In this document: one piece after another, positions 25,411 through 34,910 of the stretch
Numbering within the stretch: the first letter of the stretch is position 1
How the letters are laid out: every line of letters begins with the position of its first letter
Source of the DNA: an uncultured Clostridia bacterium
GTDB lineage: Bacteria; Bacillota; Clostridia; Lachnospirales; Lachnospiraceae
DNA length: 59,637 bases
Assembly: GCA_947385955.1 (NCBI GenBank)
Contig: CANDNA010000021.1
Location: forward strand, 1 to 59,637
Direction: 5' to 3'
The notes under the pieces: model-generated
Databases searched by the model: none
What the model was told of the DNA's origin: nothing
The model's input: the letters and a program-made list of their open reading frames with translations, nothing else
Translations under genes and position numbers: made by a program

Positions 25411-26598
25411 TTACAGGGAAATTTCTTCCCGCAAATTGTATTTTCTGAGAATGGTCTGTATTTTTTCCGTGGGGGTCATAACATTGTTGAGTGAGCTGTC
25501 ATGATTGGAAAAATCTATGATAGAGGCCAGAAACTTACTCATGTCTGCTTCCAGGAAATAGGGTTTGTTCCGGATTTCCGGCGGCAGATAGCAGAGATTG
25601 GTAATAACGGCTCTGTCAAAATAACAATGTTCATATGCGTAATCAAATTTTTTCAGCCCGTTTGTGAACAGGCCAAAGGTGGTACAGAGAAAGACCCGTT
25701 TGGCGTTCATCTGTTTTAACTGTTTGGCGGTTTCCAGAATACTGTCACCGGAAGCAATCATATCGTCGATAACAAACACATCCTTACCGTCGATCCGGTC
25801 TCCCAGAAATTCATGGGCAACGATAGGGTTTTTACCGCCGATAATGGTGGAATAGTCCCGGCGCTTATAAAACATACCGGTGTCAATGCCGAGAACCCCG
25901 GAAAAATAGACGGCACGGGTCAGTCCGCCCTCATCCGGGCTGATTACCACCGTATGTTCTTTGTCAATCATCAGATCCGGTACATTCCTAAGGAGGGCAC
26001 GCAGAAACTGATAATGAGATGTAAAATTGTCAAAACCGGCCAGTGGGACTGCGTTCTGGACACGGGGATCATGGGCATCAAAAGTAACGATGTTGGAAAC
26101 ACCCATTGCATACAGCTCTTCCAGTGCAATGGCACAGTCCAGGGATTCCCGGCCGGCCCGTTTATGCTGCCTGCCTTCATACAGAAAGGGCATAATCACA
26201 TTAATGCGGTGGGCTTTTCCTGCTGCAGCGGCGATCACCCGTTTCAGATCCTGATAGTGGTCATCCGGGGACATATGGTTGGTATAGCCGTTTACCTGGT
26301 AAGTCATACTGTGATTGCATACATCCACCAGGATATAGAGATCCTTTCCCCGGACACTTTCATAAAAGATTCCCTTTCCCTCTCCGGAACCGAAGCGGGG
26401 GCATTCCATGCTGCACAGATAGCTGCTTTCTGTATAGCCGTGAAAGGCAGGATCGTTTTTCAGGGAATGGTGTATGTTTTGGCGGTATTCCACAAGATAA
26501 TCGTTGACCCTGCGGCCCAGAGCCTCCGCAGACTGCATGGCAACCAGCTTCAGTGGAGCCACGGGAAGAGCTGACTCCAGTTCTTTGACGTTCGGCAT
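25411..26598 (-). CDS. prs: Ribose-phosphate pyrophosphokinase (long form)
   Basis: PRPP synthase makes phosphoribosyl pyrophosphate for nucleotides, histidine and tryptophan. The 395-residue product carries the flexible-loop/ATP region (INVIMPFLYEGRQHKRAG), the VVISPDEGGLTRAVYFSG block and the PRPP-binding VFVIDDMIASGDSILETAK. It is about 80 residues longer than the usual 315, mainly through an N-terminal section and the insert around 60-105. This long clade is common in Clostridia. ATG 26598 follows TTTGGAGGTCGTT. Confidence 0.93.
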   Translation of the reverse strand: MPNVKELESALPVAPLKLVAMQSAEALGRRVNDYLVEYRQNIHHSLKNDPAFHGYTESSYLCSMECPRFGSGEGKGIFYESVRGKDLYILVDVCNHSMTYQVNGYTNHMSPDDHYQDLKRVIAAAAGKAHRINVIMPFLYEGRQHKRAGRESLDCAIALEELYAMGVSNIVTFDAHDPRVQNAVPLAGFDNFTSHYQFLRALLRNVPDLMIDKEHTVVISPDEGGLTRAVYFSGVLGIDTGMFYKRRDYSTIIGGKNPIVAHEFLGDRIDGKDVFVIDDMIASGDSILETAKQLKQMNAKRVFLCTTFGLFTNGLKKFDYAYEHCYFDRAVITNLCYLPPEIRNKPYFLEADMSKFLASIIDFSNHDSSLNNVMTPTEKIQTILRKYNLREEISL

Positions 26599-26644
26599 AA
26601 CGACCTCCAAAAAGTGACATAATTCAAAAAGTGTTCCCATAATT

Positions 26645-26673
26645 TTTATAACATTATGTTAGTGACACGTCAA
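26645..26673 (-). promoter_or_regulatory. Sigma-A promoter of prs
   Basis: Read on the minus strand: TTGACG (26668-26673) and TATAAA (26645-26650) with 17-base spacing, about 46 bases before the prs start. Its -35 abuts that of the divergent promoter. Confidence 0.8.
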
Positions 26674-26690
26674 GGAAATTCTAGTAAAAT
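26662..26690 (+). promoter_or_regulatory. Sigma-A promoter of the DUF512 gene
   Basis: GTGACA (26662-26667) and TAAAAT (26685-26690) with 17-base spacing, 36 bases before the ATG. The -35 box ends exactly where the prs -35 begins. Confidence 0.7.
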
Positions 26691-26725
26691 GGAAAATATA
26701 GGGTAGCTGGAAAGGAATTATCGGC

Positions 26726-28108
26726 ATGAAGAAAAAAGGACATGAGATCAAAGCCGTTTTGGAGGGAAGTATCGCTCAGGAAATGGAAATGGAGCCGGGA
26801 GATGTGCTGCTGGCAATCAACGGGCAGGAAATCACAGATATATTTGATTACCAGTACGCTGTTATGGATGAGCAGATCGAAGTTTTGATCCAAAAGCCCT
26901 CAGGGGAGGAATGGCTGTTGGAAATTGACAAAGACTATGAGGAAGATCTGGGTGTGGAATTTGCCAATGGTCTGATGGACGAATATCGCTCCTGTCATAA
27001 CAAATGTATTTTCTGCTTTATAGACCAGATGCCGAAAGGGATGCGGGAAACGCTGTATTTTAAAGACGATGATTCCAGGCTTTCCTTTCTGCAGGGCAAT
27101 TATGTAACGCTGACCAATATGTCGGAGCATGATATCGACAGAATCATCCGTTATCGTCTTTCTCCGATCAATATATCGTTTCAGACTACCAATCCAGAGC
27201 TGCGCTGTAAGATGCTGCACAACCGGTTTGCCGGAGATGCGCTCGCCTGGGTGGACAGGCTGTATGAGGGCGGCATCGGGATGAACGGCCAGATCGTGCT
27301 GTGTAAGGGGATCAATGACGGGGCGGAGCTGGAGCGGAGCATCCGGGATCTGACAAAGTATATTCCGGTGCTGGAAAGTGTGTCGGTGGTTCCGGTGGGA
27401 CTGTCCAGATACCGGGAGGGGCTGTATCCCCTGGAACCTTTTAACAGAGAAGATGCGCTTGCCGTACTGGATATGGTGCACACCTGGCAGGAGAGGCTGT
27501 ATGCCCGGCACGGACTGCATTTTATCCATGCCAGTGATGAATGGTATATTCTGGCCGGACTGCCGCTGCCGGAAGAGCAGCGTTATGACGGATATCCCCA
27601 GTTGGAAAATGGTGTGGGTATGCTCAGACTGCAGGAGGAAGAGTTCCGGACGGCTTTGGAAGAATTAGAGGAACAAAAGAAGCAAAACCGGGCGGGACAT
27701 CAGAAAGGCGGTGCGGATCTGAAAGAGGGACGGATGCGCAGCGTATCCGTTGCCACCGGGCTGTTGGCATATGCGCATATAAAGGATATGGCGGATCGGC
27801 TTATGAAGTGTTTTCCCCATCTGACCATCAGGGTCTATGCTGTGCGTAATGATTTTTTCGGAGAGCAGATTACAGTTTCCGGCCTTTTGACCGGCGGTGA
27901 TATCATACGGCAGCTAAGCGGCAGGGAACTGGGCGAAGCATTGTTTCTGCCGCAGAATGTGCTGCGCAGCGGGGAAAGGGTTTTCCTGGACGATGTTACG
28001 CTGGACCAGCTTGGCGGCGCTTTACAAACCAGGGTAAATATTGTAAAATCAAGCGGACGCGATTTTGCGTGGAAGATGCTGGGACTGGAAGAATCCGGTA
28101 AGCTATAA
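26726..28108 (+). CDS. DUF512 radical-SAM/PDZ-like iron-sulfur protein
   Basis: The 460-residue protein has an N-terminal PDZ-like segment (EIKAVLEGSIAQEMEMEPGD), a CHNKCIFCFIDQMP cysteine cluster (Cx3Cx2C, radical-SAM type), GNYVTLTNMSEHDIDRI, and the C-terminal DUF512 domain with SVATGLLAYAHI and TVSGLLTGGDI. The molecular function of the family is not established. It begins a cluster with der, plsY and gpsA, separated by 9 bases from der; this order is frequent in Clostridia and suggests a housekeeping role. Confidence 0.93.
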   Translation: MKKKGHEIKAVLEGSIAQEMEMEPGDVLLAINGQEITDIFDYQYAVMDEQIEVLIQKPSGEEWLLEIDKDYEEDLGVEFANGLMDEYRSCHNKCIFCFIDQMPKGMRETLYFKDDDSRLSFLQGNYVTLTNMSEHDIDRIIRYRLSPINISFQTTNPELRCKMLHNRFAGDALAWVDRLYEGGIGMNGQIVLCKGINDGAELERSIRDLTKYIPVLESVSVVPVGLSRYREGLYPLEPFNREDALAVLDMVHTWQERLYARHGLHFIHASDEWYILAGLPLPEEQRYDGYPQLENGVGMLRLQEEEFRTALEELEEQKKQNRAGHQKGGADLKEGRMRSVSVATGLLAYAHIKDMADRLMKCFPHLTIRVYAVRNDFFGEQITVSGLLTGGDIIRQLSGRELGEALFLPQNVLRSGERVFLDDVTLDQLGGALQTRVNIVKSSGRDFAWKMLGLEESGKL

Positions 28109-28117
28109 GGAGAAGAT

Positions 28118-29452
28118 ATGGGTAACTCAAAAAGAAAGCCTGTTGTTGCAGTGGTGGGCAGGCCCAATGTGGGAAAATCCACATTGTTCAATGCGCTGGC
28201 TGGTGAGATGATTTCTATCGTAAAGGATACGCCGGGGATTACAAGAGACCGGATCTATGCGGATGTCACATGGCTGGATAAAACATTCACGCTGATTGAT
28301 ACGGGCGGTATCGAACCGGACAGCAGGGATGTGATTTTATCTCAGATGCGGGAACAGGCAATGATTGCTATGGATACGGCAGATGTGATCCTGTTCATGG
28401 TGGATGTGCGTCAGGGACTGCAGGATGCGGATTCCAAGGTGGCTGATCTGCTGCGGCGTTCACAAAAGCCGGTGATCCTGGTGGTAAATAAAACGGACGA
28501 TTTTGGGAAACTGATGCCGGATGTATACGAATTTTATAATCTGGGGATCGGGGATCCGGTTCCGGTTTCGGCAGCGGGACGGCTGGGTATCGGAGAACTG
28601 CTGGACCGGGTGATTTCCTATTTCCCGGAAGATACCGGAGAAGAAGAGGAGGATAGCAGACCCAAAATCGCTATTGTGGGTAAGCCAAACGTGGGGAAAT
28701 CTTCTATTATCAACAGGCTGATAGGGGAAAACCGGGTGATCGTATCCGAGGTTGCCGGTACGACCCGGGATGCTGTGGATACAGAGGTGGTCCGTAACGG
28801 CAGGGAATATGTGCTGATTGACACGGCCGGATTGCGCCGGAAGAATAAGATCAAAGAAGAACTGGAGCGGTATATGATTATCCGTACTGTGGGTGCGGTG
28901 GAGCGGGCGGATGTGGCAGTGCTTGTGATTGATGCCAGGGAAGGCGTGACCGAGCAGGATGCAAAAATCGCGGGAATTGCCCATGAGCGGGGCAAGGGTG
29001 TGATCATTGCGGTGAATAAGTGGGATGCCATTGAAAAAGATGACAAAACCATTTATAAGCATACCAACAGGATCCGGGAGGTACTTTCCTATATGCCCTA
29101 TGCGGAAATGATATTTATTTCCGCTGTCACAGGGCAGAGGCTTGGCAAACTGTTTGATCTGATTGATATGGTCATTGAAAATCATGCGATGCGGGTGGCC
29201 ACGGGGGTGCTCAATGAGATTATGGCAGAGGCTGTGGCGCTGCAGCAGCCGCCGTCGGATAAGGGCAGACGTCTGAAACTTTATTATATTACGCAGGTAT
29301 CGGTTAAGCCGCCTACGTTTGTAATCTTTGTCAATGACAAAGAACTGATGCATTTTTCTTATACCAGATACATTGAAAATAAAATACGGGAAGCATTCGG
29401 ATTCCGGGGAACACCTCTTCGGTTTATCGTCAGAGAAAGGAAGGATAACTAG
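28118..29452 (+). CDS. der: Ribosome-associated double GTPase Der (EngA)
   Basis: Der has two tandem GTPase domains and acts in 50S assembly. The 444-residue product shows domain 1 with GRPNVGKSTLFNAL, DTGGIE and VNKTD, domain 2 with GKPNVGKSSIINRL, DTAGLRRKNKI and VNKWD, and the C-terminal KH-like domain ending FGFRGTPLRFIVRER. Its stop touches the plsY start. Complete. Confidence 0.98.
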   Translation: MGNSKRKPVVAVVGRPNVGKSTLFNALAGEMISIVKDTPGITRDRIYADVTWLDKTFTLIDTGGIEPDSRDVILSQMREQAMIAMDTADVILFMVDVRQGLQDADSKVADLLRRSQKPVILVVNKTDDFGKLMPDVYEFYNLGIGDPVPVSAAGRLGIGELLDRVISYFPEDTGEEEEDSRPKIAIVGKPNVGKSSIINRLIGENRVIVSEVAGTTRDAVDTEVVRNGREYVLIDTAGLRRKNKIKEELERYMIIRTVGAVERADVAVLVIDAREGVTEQDAKIAGIAHERGKGVIIAVNKWDAIEKDDKTIYKHTNRIREVLSYMPYAEMIFISAVTGQRLGKLFDLIDMVIENHAMRVATGVLNEIMAEAVALQQPPSDKGRRLKLYYITQVSVKPPTFVIFVNDKELMHFSYTRYIENKIREAFGFRGTPLRFIVRERKDN

Positions 29453-30100
29453 ATGGAACGAATGATTTGTCTGCTGATCGGTTATGCGCTGGGAAATTTT
29501 CAGACCGCTTATATCTACGGAAGGATGCATGGGGTGGATATACGGCAGATGGGAAGCGGCAATGCGGGAACTACCAATACCCTGCGGGTGTTTGGAGCCA
29601 AAGCCGGCCTGCTGGTTTTTGTGGGGGATGTCCTGAAATGTGCCATAGCCGTAGTACTGGCAAGGGTGCTGTTTGGCCAAAGCCGTCCGGATATTCAGTA
29701 TCTTCTGATGCTGTATGCGGCAGCCGGCGCTATCCTGGGACATAATTTCCCCTGCTATCTGGGATTTCGGGGCGGGAAAGGAATCGCTGCTACGGCAGGA
29801 TTGATTGCGGCGTTTCATCCCCTGTTTATTCCGGTGGGGATTGTATTGTTTTTTTCTGTGTTTATTACCACCCATTATGTGTCTCTGGGTTCGCTTCTGG
29901 TGTATGCCGGTTTTATGACACAGCTTGTGATTATGGGACAGATGGGAATGTTCGGGATGGAGCAGGCGGCTCTGCTGGAGCTTTATGCCGTAGGCGCTTT
30001 TCTGACGATTATGGCGTATGTGAAGCACAGGGCCAATATTATGCGTCTTATCAGAGGAGAAGAAAGAAAGACGTATCTTTCCAAAAAAAATCAGGTTTAA
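29453..30100 (+). CDS. plsY: Glycerol-3-phosphate acyltransferase PlsY
   Basis: PlsY transfers acyl groups from acyl phosphate to glycerol-3-phosphate in the membrane. The 215-residue protein has several membrane helices and the three family loops: IRQMGSGNAGTTNTLR, LGHNFPCYLGFRGGKGIA and the C-terminal VKHRANIMRLIRGEE. It starts directly after der and precedes gpsA, which supplies its substrate, so the neighbours form the start of phospholipid synthesis. Confidence 0.97.
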   Translation: MERMICLLIGYALGNFQTAYIYGRMHGVDIRQMGSGNAGTTNTLRVFGAKAGLLVFVGDVLKCAIAVVLARVLFGQSRPDIQYLLMLYAAAGAILGHNFPCYLGFRGGKGIAATAGLIAAFHPLFIPVGIVLFFSVFITTHYVSLGSLLVYAGFMTQLVIMGQMGMFGMEQAALLELYAVGAFLTIMAYVKHRANIMRLIRGEERKTYLSKKNQV

Positions 30101-30115
30101 AAGGACAGGGAGGGC

Positions 30116-31132
30116 ATGAATATGACATCAATTGGTGTAATCGGAGCAGGAAGCTGGGGAACCGCACTGGCGCTTTTGCTCTATCATAACGGACATAAGG
30201 TGACACTCTGGTCCGCGCTGGAGGACGAGGTGACACTGCTTCAGACGAAACGGGAAAATCCGGATAAGCTGCCCGGTGTAAAGCTGCCGGAGGATATGAC
30301 AGTGACATCTGATCTGCAGGAGGCCGTTGAAGGGATGGATATGCTGGTTCTGGCAGTGCCTTCTCCCTTTGTGCGCAGTACGGCACAGCGGATGAAAACG
30401 CTGGTAAGCCAGGAACAGATCATTGTGAATGTGGCCAAAGGAATTGAAGAATCTTCCCTGATGACCCTGTCTCAGGTGATCCGGGAAGAAATCCCCCAGG
30501 CCAGAGTTGCAGTGATGTCAGGGCCTTCCCATGCGGAGGAAGTGGGAAAGGGGATTCCCACCACCATTGTAGTGGGCGCCAAAAGCAGAAAGACGGCGGA
30601 GTATGTACAGGGGATTTTTATGAGCGAGGTATTCCGTGTGTATACAAGCCCGGATGTACTGGGGATTGAACTGGGTGCAGCCCTGAAAAATGTGGTGGCG
30701 CTGGCAGCAGGGATTGCGGACGGACTGGGCTATGGAGACAATACCAAAGCGGCTCTGATTACGAGGGGGATCGCAGAGATTGCAAGGCTGGGTACGGCTA
30801 TGGGAGGAAAGGTGGAAACCTTTGCCGGGCTTTCCGGTATCGGGGATCTGATTGTCACCTGCGCCAGCATGCATTCCAGAAACAGGCGGGCCGGTATCCT
30901 GATCGGAAAGGGCAGCAGTTATGAGGAAGCCATGCAGGAAGTAAAGATGGTGGTGGAAGGTGTCCACTGTGCCAGGGCGGCGCTTTTGCTGGCTGAGAAA
31001 TATCATGTTGCACTGCCCATTATTGAGCAGGTGAATGAAGTGCTGTTTCATGGAAAGCGGGCGGATGAGGCGGTAAAGGATCTGATGCTGCGGGACAAAA
31101 AGATAGAAAATTCGGATATTCCCTGGGAATAA
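30116..31132 (+). CDS. gpsA: Glycerol-3-phosphate dehydrogenase (NAD(P)+) GpsA
   Basis: GpsA reduces dihydroxyacetone phosphate to sn-glycerol-3-phosphate. The 338-residue product has the Rossmann GVIGAGSWGTALALLLY, NVAKGIEESSL, SGPSHAEEV, the catalytic-lysine region GAALKNVVALAAGIADGLGYG, and TFAGLSGIGDLIVTC. A GGGAGGGC site precedes the ATG. ATG 30122 two codons in is also possible. Confidence 0.97.
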   Translation: MNMTSIGVIGAGSWGTALALLLYHNGHKVTLWSALEDEVTLLQTKRENPDKLPGVKLPEDMTVTSDLQEAVEGMDMLVLAVPSPFVRSTAQRMKTLVSQEQIIVNVAKGIEESSLMTLSQVIREEIPQARVAVMSGPSHAEEVGKGIPTTIVVGAKSRKTAEYVQGIFMSEVFRVYTSPDVLGIELGAALKNVVALAAGIADGLGYGDNTKAALITRGIAEIARLGTAMGGKVETFAGLSGIGDLIVTCASMHSRNRRAGILIGKGSSYEEAMQEVKMVVEGVHCARAALLLAEKYHVALPIIEQVNEVLFHGKRADEAVKDLMLRDKKIENSDIPWE

Positions 31133-31140
31133 AAGGCAGC

Positions 31141-31154
31141 TTCCCGGCCGGGAA
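31141..31154. repeat. Perfect 14-bp palindrome between gpsA and the MoxR gene
   Basis: TTCCCGGCCGGGAA is self-complementary over all 14 bases. It lies 9 bases past the gpsA stop with no T tract, so it looks more like a protein-binding dyad than a terminator; this could be chance. Confidence 0.4.
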
Positions 31155-31179
31155 CCAAAAGCGATAAAAGGAGAAGAGT

Positions 31180-31995
31180 ATGGCGGAAAACAATTTTACG
31201 AGTACAAAAGAATATGTGGCTTCCCAGGAGCTGATGGCCAGTGTGAATGTGGCAATTGCCCTGCAGAAGCCTCTGCTGATCAAGGGAGAACCGGGAACCG
31301 GCAAAACGATGCTGGCGGAAGCGGTGGCCAAATCCCTGGGCAAGCGTCTGATTATCTGGAACATCAAATCCACCACCAAAGCCCAGGATGGTCTGTATGT
31401 ATATGATACGATACAGCGTCTGTATGACGGACAGTTCGGGGAAGAAGGGGTGGATGATATTTCCCGTTATATCAAGCTGGGCAAGCTGGGAGAGGCTTTT
31501 GACAGTGAGGAACAGGTGGTACTGCTGATTGACGAGATCGACAAGGCCGATCTGGAGTTCCCGAACGATCTGCTCTGGGAGCTGGATCAGATGGAATTTT
31601 ACATTCATGAAACGAAACGTACTGTCAGGGCAAAACAGAGGCCCATTGTGATTATCACCTCCAATGCGGAAAAAGAGCTGCCGGATGCATTTCTGCGCAG
31701 ATGTATTTTCCACTATATTGCATTTCCGGATGCTGCGCTGATGGAAGAGATCGTAAAGGTACATTATCCAAAGATCGAAGAGTCGGTTCTGAAAAATGCG
31801 ATGGAAGCATTTTATGATATCCGTTCCATGCGTGATATCCGCAAAAAACCCAGCACTTCTGAGCTGATCGACTGGGTGAATGCTCTGCAGATCAGCGGCA
31901 TTTCGGCAGACAGGATCAGGGCGGAGCTTCCGTTTGTCGGCGTTGTTGTGAAAAAGGATGAGGATTTACAGACCGTGCTCCACCGGGCGGATTAA
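31180..31995 (+). CDS. MoxR-family AAA+ ATPase
   Basis: MoxR ATPases act as chaperones, usually with a von Willebrand A partner. The 271-residue protein has Walker A LLIKGEPGTGKTMLAEAVAK, Walker B LLIDEIDKAD, sensor IITSNAEKELPDAFLRRC and a C-terminal lid (ELIDWVNALQIS). AAAGGAGAAG precedes the ATG. The VWA gene follows 19 bases after, matching the classic MoxR-VWA gene pair. Confidence 0.93.
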   Translation: MAENNFTSTKEYVASQELMASVNVAIALQKPLLIKGEPGTGKTMLAEAVAKSLGKRLIIWNIKSTTKAQDGLYVYDTIQRLYDGQFGEEGVDDISRYIKLGKLGEAFDSEEQVVLLIDEIDKADLEFPNDLLWELDQMEFYIHETKRTVRAKQRPIVIITSNAEKELPDAFLRRCIFHYIAFPDAALMEEIVKVHYPKIEESVLKNAMEAFYDIRSMRDIRKKPSTSELIDWVNALQISGISADRIRAELPFVGVVVKKDEDLQTVLHRAD

Positions 31996-32014
31996 GCGAA
32001 AGAACGGGGGTTGT

Positions 32015-33223
32015 ATGTTTCAGAAATTTTTTGACATATGCAAGGCAAAGGGGCTGAAGATCACGCTGAGTGAATGGCTGACTTTGCAGGAAGCTCTGGA
32101 CAAGGGGCTGGCAGGCAGCTCTCTGACCGGGTTTTATTACCTTTCCCGGATGATTCTGGTAAAGAGTGAAGTGGAATTTGATAAATTCGATATGGCATTC
32201 GAAGAATGCTTTAAAGGTGTGGTGTCGGAAAATGCGCTGACCAGCCAGATGCTCCGCTGGCTCAACAAGGAAGAGATGAACGAACTGCTGCAGATCGAAG
32301 AGAAGCAGTGGCTGAACCAGTTGGAGGAGATCCGGGTGGATAAGGACGATGTGGAACAGAAGTTCAAAGACCGTTTGAAAGATCAGGACAGTGAGCACAA
32401 CGGCGGGAGTTTCTGGATCGGGACGATGGGAAAGACCTCGTTTGGAAATACCGGAGGCAATATCGGCGGTGTGCGCGTGGGCGGCCAGACCGGTTATCAG
32501 TCTGCCTTTGCCGTGATCGGCGACCGGAAGTTCCGGGATTTTCGGGATGACAGAGTGCTGGATAACAGACAGTTTCAGCAGGCCCTGCGGCGTCTGCGCC
32601 AGTTTTCCACCCGCCTGGATATTCCCAAGACAGAGCTGGATATCAACGGCACCATTGACAAGACCTGCAACAATGGAGGATGCCTGCAGATTGTGATGGA
32701 GAAGCCCAGGAAAAATGCAGTGAAGCTGCTGCTTCTGATGGATTCCGGCGGCACTATGATTCCCTATACCAGACTGCTGAATGAGTTGTTTCAGTCGGTA
32801 AATAAGTCCAATCATTACAAAGATGTAAAAGTCTATTATTTTCATAACTGCATTTACAGCCATGTGTATAAGACCCCGGAATGTGAGAACGGTGACTGGA
32901 TTGAGACAGAGTGGATGTTCCGCAATCTGGACAGTGATTATAAAGTGATTATTGTGGGAGATGCGGCGATGGCGCCGGAGGAGCTGTATTCCACCAGCGG
33001 CAATTACAGAGGGCCTAACGGCGGCCTGTCCGGTATGGACTGGCTTTTGCTGATGAAAAAGCACTATAAAAAGATTGTCTGGATGAATCCCAAGATGGCG
33101 CCGGGAAAAGCGCCCTGGAGAGAAGCGGAAACGGCAGTCAAGGAAATCTTTCCTATGTATAAGCTGACTGTGGATGGCCTGAACCGTGCCATGACCGTAT
33201 TGATGACTCAGGCAAAGCGCTAG
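32015..33223 (+). CDS. VWA-domain protein (CoxE-like partner of MoxR)
   Basis: A 402-residue cytoplasmic protein. The C-terminal half (about 225-400) is a von Willebrand A fold with KLLLLMDSGGTMIPY at the metal site (the usual DxSxS reads D-S-G-G-T, so metal binding may be altered) and VIIVGDAAMAPEEL. A Gly-rich bridge (about 145-175) joins it to a helical N-terminal half. ATG 32015 follows GGGGG; frames starting at 31958 overlap the ATPase gene. Expected to be a substrate adaptor for the adjacent ATPase. Confidence 0.88.
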   Translation: MFQKFFDICKAKGLKITLSEWLTLQEALDKGLAGSSLTGFYYLSRMILVKSEVEFDKFDMAFEECFKGVVSENALTSQMLRWLNKEEMNELLQIEEKQWLNQLEEIRVDKDDVEQKFKDRLKDQDSEHNGGSFWIGTMGKTSFGNTGGNIGGVRVGGQTGYQSAFAVIGDRKFRDFRDDRVLDNRQFQQALRRLRQFSTRLDIPKTELDINGTIDKTCNNGGCLQIVMEKPRKNAVKLLLLMDSGGTMIPYTRLLNELFQSVNKSNHYKDVKVYYFHNCIYSHVYKTPECENGDWIETEWMFRNLDSDYKVIIVGDAAMAPEELYSTSGNYRGPNGGLSGMDWLLLMKKHYKKIVWMNPKMAPGKAPWREAETAVKEIFPMYKLTVDGLNRAMTVLMTQAKR

Positions 33224-33260
33224 ACTGCCCGGCATGGAGTAAAAGAATGCTCCGGATTCG

Positions 33261-33290
33261 GTCATAAATCAGATTCCCCTTTCATACATT
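33261..33290 (+). promoter_or_regulatory. Sigma-E-type (mother-cell sporulation) promoter of spoIVA
   Basis: GTCATAAA (33261-33268) and TCATACATT (33282-33290) with a 13-base gap fit the known sigma-E pattern (GKMATATT, about 13-15 bases, KCATACAMT). It is 26 bases before spoIVA, a gene controlled by sigma-E in Bacillus and Clostridia. Confidence 0.85.
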
Positions 33291-33316
33291 ACAGTAAGTA
33301 TGGAAGGGGTCATTTT

Positions 33317-34798
33317 ATGGATGCAAAACAGGAATATGATTTATACAACGATATAAAATTCCGGTGCGGCGGTGAGATATATCTCGGCGTGGTGGGACCT
33401 GTGCGGACCGGAAAGTCTACTTTTATCAAAAGATTTATGGATTTGATGGTACTGCCTTATATGACGGATGAACATGCCAGAACACGGGCGCAGGATGAAC
33501 TGCCCCAGAGTTCCGGCGGCAGGACGATTACCACAACGGAGCCTAAGTTTATTCCCAAAGAAGCGGCCGGTGTGACTTTAAGCGGCGGCGTGGATGTGCG
33601 GGTGCGGTTGATTGACTGTGTGGGATATATGGTGGACGGCGCAGTGGGACACATGGAAGAAGATACGGAACGGATGGTGAAAACCCCCTGGTTTGAGAAG
33701 GAGATTCCGTTTACCCAGGCTGCGGAGATCGGGACCAGAAAGGTGATCAGCGAGCACTCCACCATAGGTATCGTAGTGACAACGGACGGCAGTTTCGGAG
33801 AGCTGCCCAGAGAAAATTACATAGAAGCAGAAGAAAGAACCGTCGGAGAGCTGAAAAAACTGAAAAAGCCCTTTGTTGTACTTTTGAATACGGAAAAGCC
33901 CTATTCGGCGGATGCAAAGAAACAGGCACAGGAGATGACAGAACAATATGGGGTTTCCGTGCTGCCGGTCAATTGCGAACAGTTAAAAGAAAGTGATATT
34001 TATCACATTCTGGAAAATGTATTATATGAGTTCCCGCTTTCCATGATCGAATTTTATCTGCCCAAGTGGGTGGAAATGCTGCCTGTCACCCATCCGCTGA
34101 AGGCAGATATCATAGAGCAGATCAGCAGTCTTGTAAAGGATATGAATACCATCCGGGATGCGATGGAACATCCCGTTGTTTTAAGCAGTGACTATGTAAA
34201 ACGCTGCAAAATGGATGGTATCTGCATGGCAGATGGTACGGTCAAAGTGATACTGGAAGTGGAAGAAGCCTATTATTATCAGATGCTGAGTGATCTGATC
34301 GGAGAGGAAATCACCGGTGAGTACCATCTGATCTCTGTGATGAAAGAACTGGCACAGATGAAGAAGGAGTATGTGAAGGTGCTGCATGCCATTGAATCCG
34401 TCCGGGCCAGAGGGTATGGGGTAGTGACACCGGAACGGGAGGAAATCACCCTTGCCACGCCGGAGGTGATCCGCCACGGTAATAAATTTGGTGTGAAGAT
34501 CAAAGCAGAAAGCCCTTCCATCCATATGATACGTGCCAATATCAAGACAGAAATTGCACCGATTGTGGGAACCCAGCAGCAGGCAGAGGATCTGATCCGT
34601 TATATATCGGATGCCGGCAGTACGGAGGACGGTATCTGGGAAACCAATATCTTTGGGAAAACGGTGGAACAGCTTGTCAATGACGGGATTTCGGGGAAAA
34701 TTTCCATGATCGGAGATGAAAGCCAGGTGAAACTGCAGGAAACCATGCAGAAAATTGTCAATGACTCCAACGGCGGTATGGTCTGTATTATCATTTAG
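33317..34798 (+). CDS. spoIVA: Stage IV sporulation protein A (spore coat morphogenetic ATPase)
   Basis: SpoIVA polymerises on the forespore surface using ATP and forms the base of the spore coat. The 493-residue product opens with the family block DIKFRCGGEIYLGVVGPVRT and Walker A GPVRTGKSTFIKRFM, followed by TTTEPKFIPKEA and the LIDCVGYMVDGAVGHMEED switch. The C-terminal end (GGMVCIII) resembles the hydrophobic end used for coat contact. AAGGGGT precedes the ATG. Direct evidence that the organism forms endospores. Confidence 0.98.
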   Translation: MDAKQEYDLYNDIKFRCGGEIYLGVVGPVRTGKSTFIKRFMDLMVLPYMTDEHARTRAQDELPQSSGGRTITTTEPKFIPKEAAGVTLSGGVDVRVRLIDCVGYMVDGAVGHMEEDTERMVKTPWFEKEIPFTQAAEIGTRKVISEHSTIGIVVTTDGSFGELPRENYIEAEERTVGELKKLKKPFVVLLNTEKPYSADAKKQAQEMTEQYGVSVLPVNCEQLKESDIYHILENVLYEFPLSMIEFYLPKWVEMLPVTHPLKADIIEQISSLVKDMNTIRDAMEHPVVLSSDYVKRCKMDGICMADGTVKVILEVEEAYYYQMLSDLIGEEITGEYHLISVMKELAQMKKEYVKVLHAIESVRARGYGVVTPEREEITLATPEVIRHGNKFGVKIKAESPSIHMIRANIKTEIAPIVGTQQQAEDLIRYISDAGSTEDGIWETNIFGKTVEQLVNDGISGKISMIGDESQVKLQETMQKIVNDSNGGMVCIII

Positions 34799-34847
34799 CA
34801 GATGTCTGGAAGAAAGAAAAACAGGACAGATAGGAAACATAACAGAA

Positions 34848-34886
34848 AAGGCTGCCACAACATTCCTGATCGTGGCAGCCTTATTT
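34848..34886 (+). terminator. Terminator after spoIVA
   Basis: AAGGCTGCCAC (34848-34858) pairs perfectly with GTGGCAGCCTT (34872-34882), then ATTTT. The A-rich left side also lets it act on the minus-strand unit coming from tyrA-aroA. Confidence 0.85.
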
Positions 34887-34910
34887 TGGCAGGGCAGAGT
34901 TTGGTTCCGT

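Noticed and set aside
28460-30028. 522-codon open frame on the minus strand across der and plsY
   Set aside because: Translation is His/Arg/Gln-rich without domains and lies opposite two well-supported genes; it follows from their codon bias.
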